This document shows, piece by piece, positions 16,288-23,681 of a stretch of 64,000 bases of DNA. Position numbers and translations under genes: made by a program. Within the stretch, counting starts at the first letter, position 1, and each line of letters starts with the position of its first letter. The stretch is from contig NZ_JACHGT010000002.1 in assembly GCF_014202425.1 (NCBI RefSeq), positions 372,001 through 436,000 on the forward strand. Reading direction: 5' to 3'. This DNA comes from Phytomonospora endophytica (GTDB taxonomy: Bacteria > Actinomycetota > Actinomycetes > Mycobacteriales > Micromonosporaceae). Below the pieces are notes generated by a model that did no database searches, was not told where the DNA came from, and saw only the letters and a program-made list of their open reading frames with translations.

Positions 16288-17024
16288 GAGCCGGTCGCCA
16301 CGTTGTAGGCGTCGAGGGCCTCGTCGAGGGTGCCGTCGACTTCGAGCTGGCCGGCGTCGAGGTAGAGGCCGCGGGTGCAGAAGCGCTTGAGGTCGCCCTC
16401 GGAGTGCGAGACGAGGAAGAGGGTGCGGCCTTCGGCCAGCATCGACTCCATCTTCTTGTAGCACTTGGCGCGGAAGCGCTTGTCGCCGACGGCGAGGGCC
16501 TCGTCGACCAGCAGGATCGGGTGGCCGAGCTGGGTGACCACGGAGAAGCCGAGGCGCACCTTCATGCCGGAGGAGTAGTGCGTGACGGGCGTGTCGATGA
16601 ACTTCTCGATCTCGGAGAAGGCGACGATCTCGTCGAACTTGTCCCGGATCTGTTTGCGGGTCATGCCGTGCATGCCGGCGACCATGTAGACGTTCTCGCG
16701 GCCGGTGAGGTCGCCGGAGAAGCCCGCCGACAGCTGGAGCAGCGGCGCGACCTTGCCGCGGCAGTGCACGCTGCCCTCGTCGGGCACCAGGGCGCCGGAG
16801 ATGAGGCGCAGGAGGGTCGACTTGCCGGTGCCGTTGGAGCCGATGACGCCGACGGCCTCGCCCTCACCGATCCCGAACGTGACGTTGCGCAGGGGCCAGA
16901 AGTATTCGGCGCTCGGCTGGCGACCGCCGCGGTGAATGATCATGTCGCGCAGTTTCAGCTTGCGCTTACGGCTGCGCACGAACCGGATACCGAGGTCTCG
17001 CGCCTCGATGATCGGCTTGCTCAC
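16284..17024 (-). CDS. ABC transporter ATP-binding protein, polysaccharide/teichoic acid export (TagH/Wzt-like)
   Basis: A 246-residue ATPase. Walker A is GSNGTGKST, the signature is HYSSGMKVRLGFS (replacing LSGGQ, as is usual for TagH/Wzt/RfbE proteins), and Walker B is PILLVDEALAVGD. The C-loop segment and the short length without a carbohydrate-binding tail fit the TagH short type. Start GTG 17024 has GAGGAG just upstream; an in-frame extension further upstream shows no family sequence. It should energise export of a lipid-linked polymer. The matching permease is not adjacent but about 14 kb away at 31376. Confidence 0.9.
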   Translation of the reverse strand: MSKPIIEARDLGIRFVRSRKRKLKLRDMIIHRGGRQPSAEYFWPLRNVTFGIGEGEAVGVIGSNGTGKSTLLRLISGALVPDEGSVHCRGKVAPLLQLSAGFSGDLTGRENVYMVAGMHGMTRKQIRDKFDEIVAFSEIEKFIDTPVTHYSSGMKVRLGFSVVTQLGHPILLVDEALAVGDKRFRAKCYKKMESMLAEGRTLFLVSHSEGDLKRFCTRGLYLDAGQLEVDGTLDEALDAYNVATGS

Positions 17025-17366
17025 ACGGGCTCCTCGGCGGGGCGGTGGGGGATCAGTGGCACATGTTACCGATGCGCCTTTCCGGTCCCCACCTTGCGCT
17101 GCCCGGGGGTGAAACCCCAGGTAGCCTCGCAGCCTGCGGGCAGGTCGCAATGGGGTAACATCCGTGGCCAACTCGACGACGTAGGCTAACCATGGCGTCA
17201 TTCGCCATTCACCTCCCGGACGACCCAGGGCCCCCTGGGCCGGATCGGCGCGGGTGTCGTCGTCGACCACGACCACTGGAGAGCGTTACCGTCAGATGCT
17301 GCTTACCGCGCCAAACACGCATATATGCAGACCACACGCGGCAACGCTGTTCACAAGGGGTAATTG
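17025..17366. promoter_or_regulatory. Divergent intergenic region with promoters for both halves of the glycopolymer locus
   Basis: This 342-base gap separates the minus-strand ATPase operon from the plus-strand CDP-polyol operon. It is less GC-rich than its surroundings. A short hairpin GGGGTGAAACCCC lies near 17107-17119, and an AT-rich CATATATG lies at 17320-17327, some 40 bases before the plus-strand start, where a -10 element would be expected. No coding frame and no known riboswitch were recognised. Confidence 0.4.
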
Positions 17367-18050
17367 ATGTATAGCCTGGTTCTTCTCAATGGCGGTATCG
17401 GCAGCCGAGTCGCGGCGGGCCAGCCGAAGCAGTTCATCCGGGTCAACGGGATCCCGATCATCGTGTACTCACTGGTGGCCGCGGACGCCGTCGACGAGAT
17501 CGACGAGATCATCGTCAACTACCCCGAGGGGTGGCGCGAGGACGTCGAGAAGCTCGTCATCGACTACGCGATCAAGAAGCCCGTCACCTACGTGCCGGCC
17601 GGCGCCACGCGCCACGAGTCGGTCCGGAACCTGCTCCCGCACTGCAAGAACGAGCACATCGTCCTGCACGAGACGGCCCGTCCCCTGATCAGCGCCGCCG
17701 ACATCCGCCGCCTGATCGCCGACCCGCACGACAACGTCAGCTTCATGCTGCCGATCCCATTCACCGTCGCGCCGGTGGAGCCCGAGACCGGCAAGGTCAC
17801 CGGCTCTCTCGACCGCGACAAGCTGCGCAACGTGCAGCTGCCGCAGAAGTACCGCAAGACCGACCTGGCCGGCGCCCACGAGTGGGCCGTCCGCGAAGGC
17901 GTCGTCTTCAACGAGGACGGCACCCTCGCCACGGTCGCCGGGTACGACGTGTACTTCATCGACGGCACCGACCGCAACTTCAAGGTCACCACACCCACCG
18001 ACGTACGACTGGCCGGCTTCTTGCTGGGAGGAGAAGACGACGATGAGTAA
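17367..18050 (+). CDS. IspD/TarI-type cytidylyltransferase (probable ribitol-5-phosphate cytidylyltransferase)
   Basis: A 227-residue nucleotidyltransferase expected to make a CDP-polyol from CTP. The N-terminal loop LLNGGIGSRVAAGQPKQF corresponds to the GGxGxRxxxxxPKQ motif of IspD and TarI. VLHETARPLISAADIR and the product-release segment GTDRNFKVTTPTDVRLA are the other family landmarks. ATG 17367 follows AAGGGG by six bases; a TTG codon directly before is less likely. Among IspD, TarI and related enzymes the neighbourhood decides. The SDR gene overlapping by eight bases and the TagF-like polymerase behind it match a split Acs1/Bcs1 CDP-ribitol synthase rather than isoprenoid synthesis. Confidence 0.82.
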   Translation: MYSLVLLNGGIGSRVAAGQPKQFIRVNGIPIIVYSLVAADAVDEIDEIIVNYPEGWREDVEKLVIDYAIKKPVTYVPAGATRHESVRNLLPHCKNEHIVLHETARPLISAADIRRLIADPHDNVSFMLPIPFTVAPVEPETGKVTGSLDRDKLRNVQLPQKYRKTDLAGAHEWAVREGVVFNEDGTLATVAGYDVYFIDGTDRNFKVTTPTDVRLAGFLLGGEDDDE

Positions 18051-18750
18051 GTCCCTAATGGTCACCGGCGCCTCGAAAGGCATCGGCGCGGCCACCGTCG
18101 AGCGCTTCTTCTATGCCGACAACGAGGTCGACGACTTCATCCTGCTCGCCCGCGAGTCGGAGGCGTTCTCGGCTTTCCTGGACAAACTCGCCGCCGACAA
18201 CCCGCACGGCAAGAAGGTCACCTCCTACAACATCGACCTGGCCGACCGCGCGCGGACCGTCGGGCTGATGAAGGACGTCATGGCGACCCACGGCAAGGTC
18301 GACCTGCTGGTCAACAACGCCGGTTACACCTCGCCGATGTCGATCCAGCAGATCGAGTTCGCCGACTTCGAGCGCACCATCGGCGTCAACCTCTACGCGC
18401 CGTTCACGATCGTCCAGGAGCTGCTGCACAACGGCAACACCTTCGAGCTGATCGTCAACATCGCCTCCACCGCGGGCATGAACGGCCGTCCCGGCTGGCT
18501 GACCTACTCGGCCTCGAAGGCCGCGGTCATCACCATGAGCGAGGTGATGAAGGAGGAGCTCGCCATCTACGGCACCCGTGTCGTGTGCATCTCCCCCGGA
18601 CGCTGCGCCACGGACCTGCGCAAGACCCTCGCGCCCGACGAGGACCCGACGACGATCATGCAGCCCGAGCACGTCGCGGGCGTCATCGACATGCTGGCCT
18701 CCGACGTCGGCCGCTTCGTCGACAGCCGCAACCTCGTCGTCCGCATGTAG
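18043..18750 (+). CDS. SDR-family reductase, probable partner in CDP-polyol synthesis
   Basis: A 235-residue short-chain dehydrogenase. The nucleotide loop is TGASKGIGAATVERF, followed by NNAG (VNNAGYTSPMS), then Ser in IASTAGMNGRPG and the catalytic YSASK. In Haemophilus Acs1/Bcs1 an SDR domain that reduces ribulose-5-phosphate is fused behind an IspD-type cytidylyltransferase domain. Here the same two activities would be separate proteins whose genes overlap by eight bases. The predicted reaction is NAD(P)H-dependent reduction of a ketose or pentulose phosphate to the polyol phosphate. The substrate is inferred from context only. Confidence 0.78.
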   Translation: MSKSLMVTGASKGIGAATVERFFYADNEVDDFILLARESEAFSAFLDKLAADNPHGKKVTSYNIDLADRARTVGLMKDVMATHGKVDLLVNNAGYTSPMSIQQIEFADFERTIGVNLYAPFTIVQELLHNGNTFELIVNIASTAGMNGRPGWLTYSASKAAVITMSEVMKEELAIYGTRVVCISPGRCATDLRKTLAPDEDPTTIMQPEHVAGVIDMLASDVGRFVDSRNLVVRM

Positions 18751-18812
18751 CGGCGCGAACGCACCCCTTCCCGTCGACAGTTGACCACCACGACAACCGG
18801 GACGACCCAATA

Positions 18813-20555
18813 ATGGACAAAGCCACGATCAAGAAGGTCGCCGGGAAGCTCGCCCCGGCAGGTTTGGGCGTCTTCGCCCTGGCCGCCTTCGCTCTCACCG
18901 ACTGGCCATGGCTCGGCTTCGGGGTGGCCGCGCTCGCCGTGGCCTATCTGTGGTGGAACAACCGCGCCGACGGCCTTGGCAAGTCGCTGCCGGACCGGGC
19001 CCTGCTCACCGCGGCCTTCATGGTCTGGGCGGTGAAGTCGGAGAACGGCTCGGGTGAGCTGCTCAACCTCGGCTGCGGTGTGCTCCTGCTGCTGGTGACC
19101 CTCTACGAGCCGCTGCTGCGCCAGTCGCTCAACGTGGGCCGCCTCGATTCGCGCAACCTCAAGCTCGCGCGTTCGAAGCGGGAGAAGTTCTTCGCGCCGA
19201 AATGGCCCTACCTGGCCCACTTCGGGCTGCTGGCGCTCTACGGCGTGAGCGTCGGTCTCGGCTGGCCGGCGTGGCCGGTCCTGGCGGGCCTCGGCGTCGT
19301 CGCGGTGGTGAACTTCAGCGCGGTCCTGAGCGCCTGGCGCGAGCGCCGGTCGAGCACGCACGGCCACAACGGCGACCAGGCCGTGTGGGACGCGCTGGAG
19401 AAGCACGCACCGAAGTTCATGGTCCACTACTCGGCTCCTCCCGGCACCGAGTACCACGTGGGCATGTGGCTTCCGTACCTGGAGGCGCTGAAGGTGCCTT
19501 ACATGGTGGTGCTCCGCGAGGGACGCGCACTGGGCGCGATGTCGAAGCTGACGAAGGCGCCCGTCGTGGTCGCCCCGAGCATGGGGCAGCTGGAGCAGGT
19601 GATCGTGCCTTCGCTGAAGGCGGCGTTCTACGTCAACAACGGCATGAAGAACGTCCAGTCGATCCGTTTCTCGCAGCTGACGCACATCCAGCTGCTGCAC
19701 GGCGACTCCGACAAGGCGTCGAGCTACAACCCGGTGACGGCGATGTTCGACAAGATCTACGTCGCGGGCCAGGCCGGCATCGACCGGTACAAGGACAACA
19801 ACGTGTTGATCCCGGCCGAGAAGTTCACCATCGTCGGGCGGCCACAGGTCTCCGAGGTGGAGATCGTGAACGCGCCGATCGCCGACGCGACCGCGCCGAC
19901 GGTGTTCTACGCGCCGACCTGGTCGGGCTGGTTCACCGACACGAACTACTGCTCGCTGTCGATCGCCGAGAAGATCCTCGGCGGACTGATCGCGCGTGGT
20001 GCCACGATCGTGTTCCGTCCCCACCCCTACACGGCCCGCAACCCGGCCTCGGCCCGCCAGATGGCGCGCGTCGAGCAGTTGCTGGCCGACGACACGGCCA
20101 AGTCGGGCCGCGAGCACAAGTGGGGGAAGACGACCACGAAGGACATGTCGCTGTTCGAGTGCATGAACGCCTGCGACGCGATGGTCTCCGACGTGACCGC
20201 GGTGGCCTCCGACTGGCTGTACTCGGAGAAGCCGTTCGCGATCACCGACATGCTCGACGAGGGTGAGCGCTTTGGGAAGAGCTTCCCGCTGTCGCAGGCC
20301 GCGTACGTGGTGCGTTCCGACGCCTCGAACATCGACGAGGTGCTCGACAACCTGCTCAAGCGCGACCCGCTGTCCGACCGCCGCCGGGACATGAAGACGT
20401 ACTACCTGGGCGACTTCCCCGGCTCGTACGTCGAGGGCTTCCTCGGCGCCGTGCGCGAGGACCTGCTCGGCAAGCCGGGCTTCGACTCGGCCGAGGCGCC
20501 GAAACAGCACCAGACGGCCGCGGCTTTAAGAGATGACGACGACGGGGACGAGTGA
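18813..20555 (+). CDS. CDP-glycerol/CDP-ribitol polyolphosphotransferase (TagF/TarL-like)
   Basis: A 580-residue membrane-associated enzyme. About four N-terminal hydrophobic segments (residues 15-170) precede a GT-B catalytic domain. Family markers are LLHGDSDKASSYNP (counterpart of the HG..K motif), FYAPTWSGWF, FRPHPYTARN with the conserved catalytic-type His, and SDVTAVASDWLYSEKPF near the end. Such enzymes polymerise polyol phosphate units onto lipid-linked teichoic acid precursors. The preceding gene pair suggests CDP-ribitol as donor, but CDP-glycerol cannot be excluded. The C-terminus is acidic (RDDDDGDE). A strong terminator follows 16 bases after the stop. Confidence 0.88.
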   Translation: MDKATIKKVAGKLAPAGLGVFALAAFALTDWPWLGFGVAALAVAYLWWNNRADGLGKSLPDRALLTAAFMVWAVKSENGSGELLNLGCGVLLLLVTLYEPLLRQSLNVGRLDSRNLKLARSKREKFFAPKWPYLAHFGLLALYGVSVGLGWPAWPVLAGLGVVAVVNFSAVLSAWRERRSSTHGHNGDQAVWDALEKHAPKFMVHYSAPPGTEYHVGMWLPYLEALKVPYMVVLREGRALGAMSKLTKAPVVVAPSMGQLEQVIVPSLKAAFYVNNGMKNVQSIRFSQLTHIQLLHGDSDKASSYNPVTAMFDKIYVAGQAGIDRYKDNNVLIPAEKFTIVGRPQVSEVEIVNAPIADATAPTVFYAPTWSGWFTDTNYCSLSIAEKILGGLIARGATIVFRPHPYTARNPASARQMARVEQLLADDTAKSGREHKWGKTTTKDMSLFECMNACDAMVSDVTAVASDWLYSEKPFAITDMLDEGERFGKSFPLSQAAYVVRSDASNIDEVLDNLLKRDPLSDRRRDMKTYYLGDFPGSYVEGFLGAVREDLLGKPGFDSAEAPKQHQTAAALRDDDDGDE

Positions 20556-20570
20556 TCGTCGACCGTCGGG

Positions 20571-20603
20571 ACCGGCCTCGCGCTTCGCGCGGGGCCGGTT
20601 TTT
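20571..20603 (+). terminator. Rho-independent terminator after the CDP-polyol operon
   Basis: A 12-base stem with one G-T wobble (20572-20583 with 20587-20598) and a three-base TTC loop is followed by five T residues at 20599-20603. It ends the operon containing the cytidylyltransferase, SDR and TagF-like genes. Confidence 0.85.
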
Positions 20604-20628
20604 CGTGGGGCTCGGGGCGGGCGAAGCA

Positions 20629-21234
20629 TCAGATCCAGCCCTCCTCCCACGCCCGGTGCGCCGCCGCGTGGCGTGAGTTCACACCCAGCTTCGCCATGGC
20701 CGCCGACAGGTAGTTGCGTACCGTCCCCGGCGCGAGGTGGACCTCGGCGGCGATGTCGCGCACCGAGCCGCCGCCCCTGGCGGCGCGCAGGACCTCCAGC
20801 TCCCGCGCGGTCAGCGGGCACCGGTCCTCGGTGAGCGCGGAGGCGGCGATGTCGGGGTCGACGTACCGCCGCCCGCCGGCGACCTCGCGGATGATCTCGG
20901 CGAGCCTCTCGGCGGCCGTCGTCTTCGGCACGAAGCCGCTCACGCCCGCCGTCAGCGCCCGCCGCAGCACGCCGGGCCGGGCGTGGCGGGTGACCAGCAC
21001 GACGCGGATCTCCGGGTTCTCCGCGCGGATCTCCTCGGCGGCGGCGAGACCGTCGGCCGGGGGCATCTCCAGGTCGAGGACGGCGATGTCGGGCCGGTGC
21101 TCGCGGGCCAGCCGCACCGCACCCGTCGACGTCGAGGCCTCACCGACGACGGTGAGGTCGTCCTCCAGTTCCAGCAGCGCGGCCAGCGCGCCCCGCAGCA
21201 GGTCCTCGTCGTCGGCGATCAGCAGGCGGATCAT
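20629..21234 (-). CDS. NarL/DesR-type response regulator
   Basis: A 201-residue cytoplasmic regulator. The receiver domain has the acidic pocket IADDED, phospho-acceptor Asp in DIAVLDLEMP (about residue 54), the switch Thr in VLVTRHARPG and Lys in GFVPKTT. The C-terminal LuxR-type helix-turn-helix spans about residues 135-198 (LTAREIEVL-like LTARELEVLRAARGGG, then TVRNYLSAAMAKLGV). The partner kinase gene overlaps its start (ATGA at 21231-21234). The candidate operator between the kinase and the two membrane-protein genes at 22478 is a likely target. Confidence 0.92.
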   Translation of the reverse strand: MIRLLIADDEDLLRGALAALLELEDDLTVVGEASTSTGAVRLAREHRPDIAVLDLEMPPADGLAAAEEIRAENPEIRVVLVTRHARPGVLRRALTAGVSGFVPKTTAAERLAEIIREVAGGRRYVDPDIAASALTEDRCPLTARELEVLRAARGGGSVRDIAAEVHLAPGTVRNYLSAAMAKLGVNSRHAAAHRAWEEGWI

Positions 21235-22415
21235 CGGCTCTCCATCGGCAGCGGCAGGGAGGCGGCCACGGTGAAGCGGTCCCCCTCGCGTTCCCAGGTC
21301 AGTTCCCCGCCGGCGCCGTCGAGGCGTTCGGCGAGGCCGCGCAGTCCGGTCCCGGCGGCCGACCCGGGCGGGGCGGCGCCGTCGTTGCCGACGCGCAGGC
21401 GGGCGCGGCCGCCGTCGACGGTGAAGTCGACCTCGGCGCTGCGGGCGCTGCTGTGGCGCAGGACGTTGGTGGTCGCCTCGCGCACGACGAGCCCCAGCAG
21501 GTGCCGGGCCGGTTCGGGGAGGTCTTCGGCGCCGTCGACGCCGACGCGGACCTCGATGTCGGCGGCGGCGAGGACGCGGCCCGCGTTGGCGATCTCCTCG
21601 TCGAGGGTGGTGCGGCGGTAACCCTGCACGACGGCCTTGGTGTCGCGGATGGCGTCGGTGGCCATCCCGCGCACCTCGCGCATCTCGGCGGCGGCGCGCT
21701 CGGGGTCGGCGGCGGACAGCCGGGCGGCGAGTTCGCTCTTGAGGGCGATGACCTGGAGGTGGTGGCCCTGGATGTCGTGCAGGTCGGCGGCGAAGCGCAG
21801 GCGTTCCCGCGCGACGGCGAGGTCCCCGGCGAGGCCGCGGGCGGTGTCGAGACGTTCGGCGACGTCCCAGGCCCACAGCAGGCCGAAGACCATCCAGACG
21901 GTGAAGGCGACGATCCCGGGGGCGAGCAGGATCCCGGTGTAGGGGTCGTCCCCGGCGGCCACGGCGGGGATCATCTCGACGGCGACGGCCACGATGATCG
22001 CGACGGAGATGAGCGCGCGGCGGGCGGTCCGTGGCAGGAACATCGCGATGACGGTGACCATCGAGGCCGGGGCGACGCACCAGGCCTCGTCGCCGGGGTC
22101 GACGGCGAGGACGAGGGCGGCGAGGACGACGGCGGCGACACCACCGGCGGCCAGCCACGCGACCGGCGGTGACGGGTGGGCGCGCACGGTGGGGGTGAAG
22201 GCGACCCGGCGCTGGAACGCCATCGTGCACGCGACGGAGACGACGGCCAGGGCGACGAGCCCGACGGCGCCCGACCAGGTCGGCGTCTCGGCGCGGAACT
22301 GGCGCCAGCCGAGGACGCCGACGAGGGTGAGCACGACGCTGGCCACGAGTGTCAGCCACGTGAAGCGGCGCAGTTTGCCCAGTCCGGCCGTGGCCACCGC
22401 GTCCTGCTCGGTCAT
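21231..22415 (-). CDS. DesK/NarX-type sensor histidine kinase
   Basis: A 394-residue membrane kinase. Residues about 20-180 hold several hydrophobic helices with little extracellular loop, so the sensor probably reads a membrane state, as DesK does. The HisKA_3 phosphorylation motif is ADLHDIQGHHLQVIALK (about residue 212 onward), and the ATPase domain contains REATTNVLRHSSAR and GTGLRGLAERL. ATG 22415 is preferred over the in-frame codon at 22442. It is coupled to the response regulator. The divergently transcribed small membrane proteins at 22607 and 23066 are likely targets. Confidence 0.91.
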   Translation of the reverse strand: MTEQDAVATAGLGKLRRFTWLTLVASVVLTLVGVLGWRQFRAETPTWSGAVGLVALAVVSVACTMAFQRRVAFTPTVRAHPSPPVAWLAAGGVAAVVLAALVLAVDPGDEAWCVAPASMVTVIAMFLPRTARRALISVAIIVAVAVEMIPAVAAGDDPYTGILLAPGIVAFTVWMVFGLLWAWDVAERLDTARGLAGDLAVARERLRFAADLHDIQGHHLQVIALKSELAARLSAADPERAAAEMREVRGMATDAIRDTKAVVQGYRRTTLDEEIANAGRVLAAADIEVRVGVDGAEDLPEPARHLLGLVVREATTNVLRHSSARSAEVDFTVDGGRARLRVGNDGAAPPGSAAGTGLRGLAERLDGAGGELTWEREGDRFTVAASLPLPMESR

Positions 22416-22477
22416 CGGGCCATTGTGGCAGCGCCCGGCCACGCCGGAAACGGCTCAGGGAGCGCGGAGGCCGCCTC

Positions 22478-22507
22478 ATGACAGATGTCATCGCCTTCCA
22501 TGACATC
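22478..22507. promoter_or_regulatory. Candidate response-regulator operator with three half-sites
   Basis: ATGACA-GA-TGTCAT at 22478-22491 is a perfect inverted repeat, and a third ATGACA copy follows at 22500-22505. It lies in the 191-base gap between the divergent kinase gene and the small membrane protein gene. NarL-family dimers commonly bind such short dyads, so it is a plausible binding site for the linked regulator controlling both directions. Confidence 0.5.
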
Positions 22508-22606
22508 CGTCCGCACAGACCTGCGGTTTCGGCACTACTGGCGGCCGCCCGCGTCGGCGAGGCTGTTCTTACGGAGATACCCCGCCCCTGTATCGAGGAG
22601 ACGACA

Positions 22607-23038
22607 GTGAACACCACCGCCCCCGCCAAGAGCTCCCACCACGACCACCACGCCCGCAAGGGCTGGTGGCCCTTCACCCGCCACTTCCTGGAGATGGTCG
22701 CGGCGATGTTCGTCGGCATGGCCGTCCTGGGCGGCGCCCGCATGGGCGTCCTGGCCCTGACCGGCGCCGAGATCCCCGGCCAGCCCGCCGCCGACGCGCT
22801 GCTGATGGCCTTCGACATGTCCGTCGGCATGGTCGTGTGGATGCGCGTCCGCGGCCACCGCTGGGCGCCCTGCTGGGAGATGACGGCCGCGATGTTCGTG
22901 CCCGCCCTCGGCGGCCTGGCCCTGCTGTGGGCCGGTGTCATCACCGAGCACGGCCTGATGATGGTCGAGCACATCGCGATGGCGCCCCTGATGCTGCTGG
23001 CCATGTTCATCCGCCCCACCGAGTACGGCCTGCGCTAA
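22607..23038 (+). CDS. Small four-helix membrane protein with internal repeat
   Basis: A 143-residue membrane protein of unknown function. After a His-rich soluble N-terminus (SSHHDHHARKG) there are four hydrophobic helices. Two of them begin with near-identical sequences, EMVAAMFVGMAVLGG and EMTAAMFVPALGGLAL, indicating an internal duplication. Related actinobacterial proteins are sometimes labelled FliP-like without support. GTG 22607 is chosen because GAGGAG lies six bases upstream; a longer frame from 22478 would run through the operator and shows no family sequence. It is likely controlled by the divergent two-component system and co-transcribed with the next gene, 27 bases downstream. 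Confidence 0.78.
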   Translation: MNTTAPAKSSHHDHHARKGWWPFTRHFLEMVAAMFVGMAVLGGARMGVLALTGAEIPGQPAADALLMAFDMSVGMVVWMRVRGHRWAPCWEMTAAMFVPALGGLALLWAGVITEHGLMMVEHIAMAPLMLLAMFIRPTEYGLR

Positions 23039-23065
23039 ACCCCGAGACCCCCGAAAGGAACTGTC

Positions 23066-23635
23066 GTGGCCACCATCGAGCCCCTCCCCGTCCGCCGCCC
23101 CTGGTACCGCCCGGTCCTCGACCGCTGGCCGACCTTCGCCGCCATCGCCGCCTCGGCGGCCATGATCCTCGACAACGGCGACGGCGCCGAGCCGCTGATC
23201 CAGCTCTTCCCGCTGCTCCCCCTGGTCTACCTGCTGGTCGCCAAGCTCGGCCGGCCGAAGGCGACCTGGCCGACCGTCCTGATCGGCACCCTGCTCATCG
23301 GGGTCCTGCGCTTCGTCGAGGTCATCCCGCCCTCGTCGGTCCTGTTCGGGATCGCGCTGGTGGTCCTGGTGTGGGGCTTCCTCGACGGGCACTCGCGCAC
23401 GTCGGGGACCTTCCGGCTCCAGGCTCTCGGGATGCTCGCCTTCGGGGCGCTGGGACTGGTCGCGCTGGTCGTCGAGCCGGAGCTCGCCCGCTACCTGATC
23501 GCGGCCGGCTGGCTCTTCCACGGCGGGTGGGACTTCTGGCACCTCAAGACCGGCAGGGCCGTGGTCCGCTCCTACGCCGAGGCGTGCGGTGTGGTGGACG
23601 TGCTCGTCGGACTGGGCCTGATCTTCGTCATGTAG
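23066..23635 (+). CDS. Hypothetical membrane protein
   Basis: A 189-residue protein with about five to six hydrophobic segments (for instance FAAIAASAAMIL, LFPLLPLVYLLVA, VLIGTLLIGVLRFV, LVALVVEPELARYLIAAGWLFH and VVDVLVGLGLIFVM). Aromatic/His-rich WLFHGGWDFWHLKTG near the end is distinctive. No function is recognised. GTG 23066 follows GAAAGGA. It is the second gene of the short operon facing the two-component system, so it is probably part of the same stress or membrane response. A strong terminator follows. Confidence 0.75.
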   Translation: MATIEPLPVRRPWYRPVLDRWPTFAAIAASAAMILDNGDGAEPLIQLFPLLPLVYLLVAKLGRPKATWPTVLIGTLLIGVLRFVEVIPPSSVLFGIALVVLVWGFLDGHSRTSGTFRLQALGMLAFGALGLVALVVEPELARYLIAAGWLFHGGWDFWHLKTGRAVVRSYAEACGVVDVLVGLGLIFVM

Positions 23636-23646
23636 ACCGCAGGAGA

Positions 23647-23672
23647 AAGGCGGGGCCTCCCGGCCCCGCCTT
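23647..23672. terminator. Bidirectional terminator between converging genes
   Basis: An 11-base perfect stem (AAGGCGGGGCC at 23647-23657 with 23662-23672) and a TCCC loop is followed by TTTTC on the plus strand and CTTTCTCC on the minus strand. It lies between the membrane-protein operon and mrp. Confidence 0.85.
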
Positions 23673-23681
23673 TTCGCGTGT

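Noticed and set aside
17025-17366. Riboswitch before the CDP-polyol operon
   Set aside because: A GGGGTGAAACCCC hairpin is present, but no known aptamer core could be recognised.
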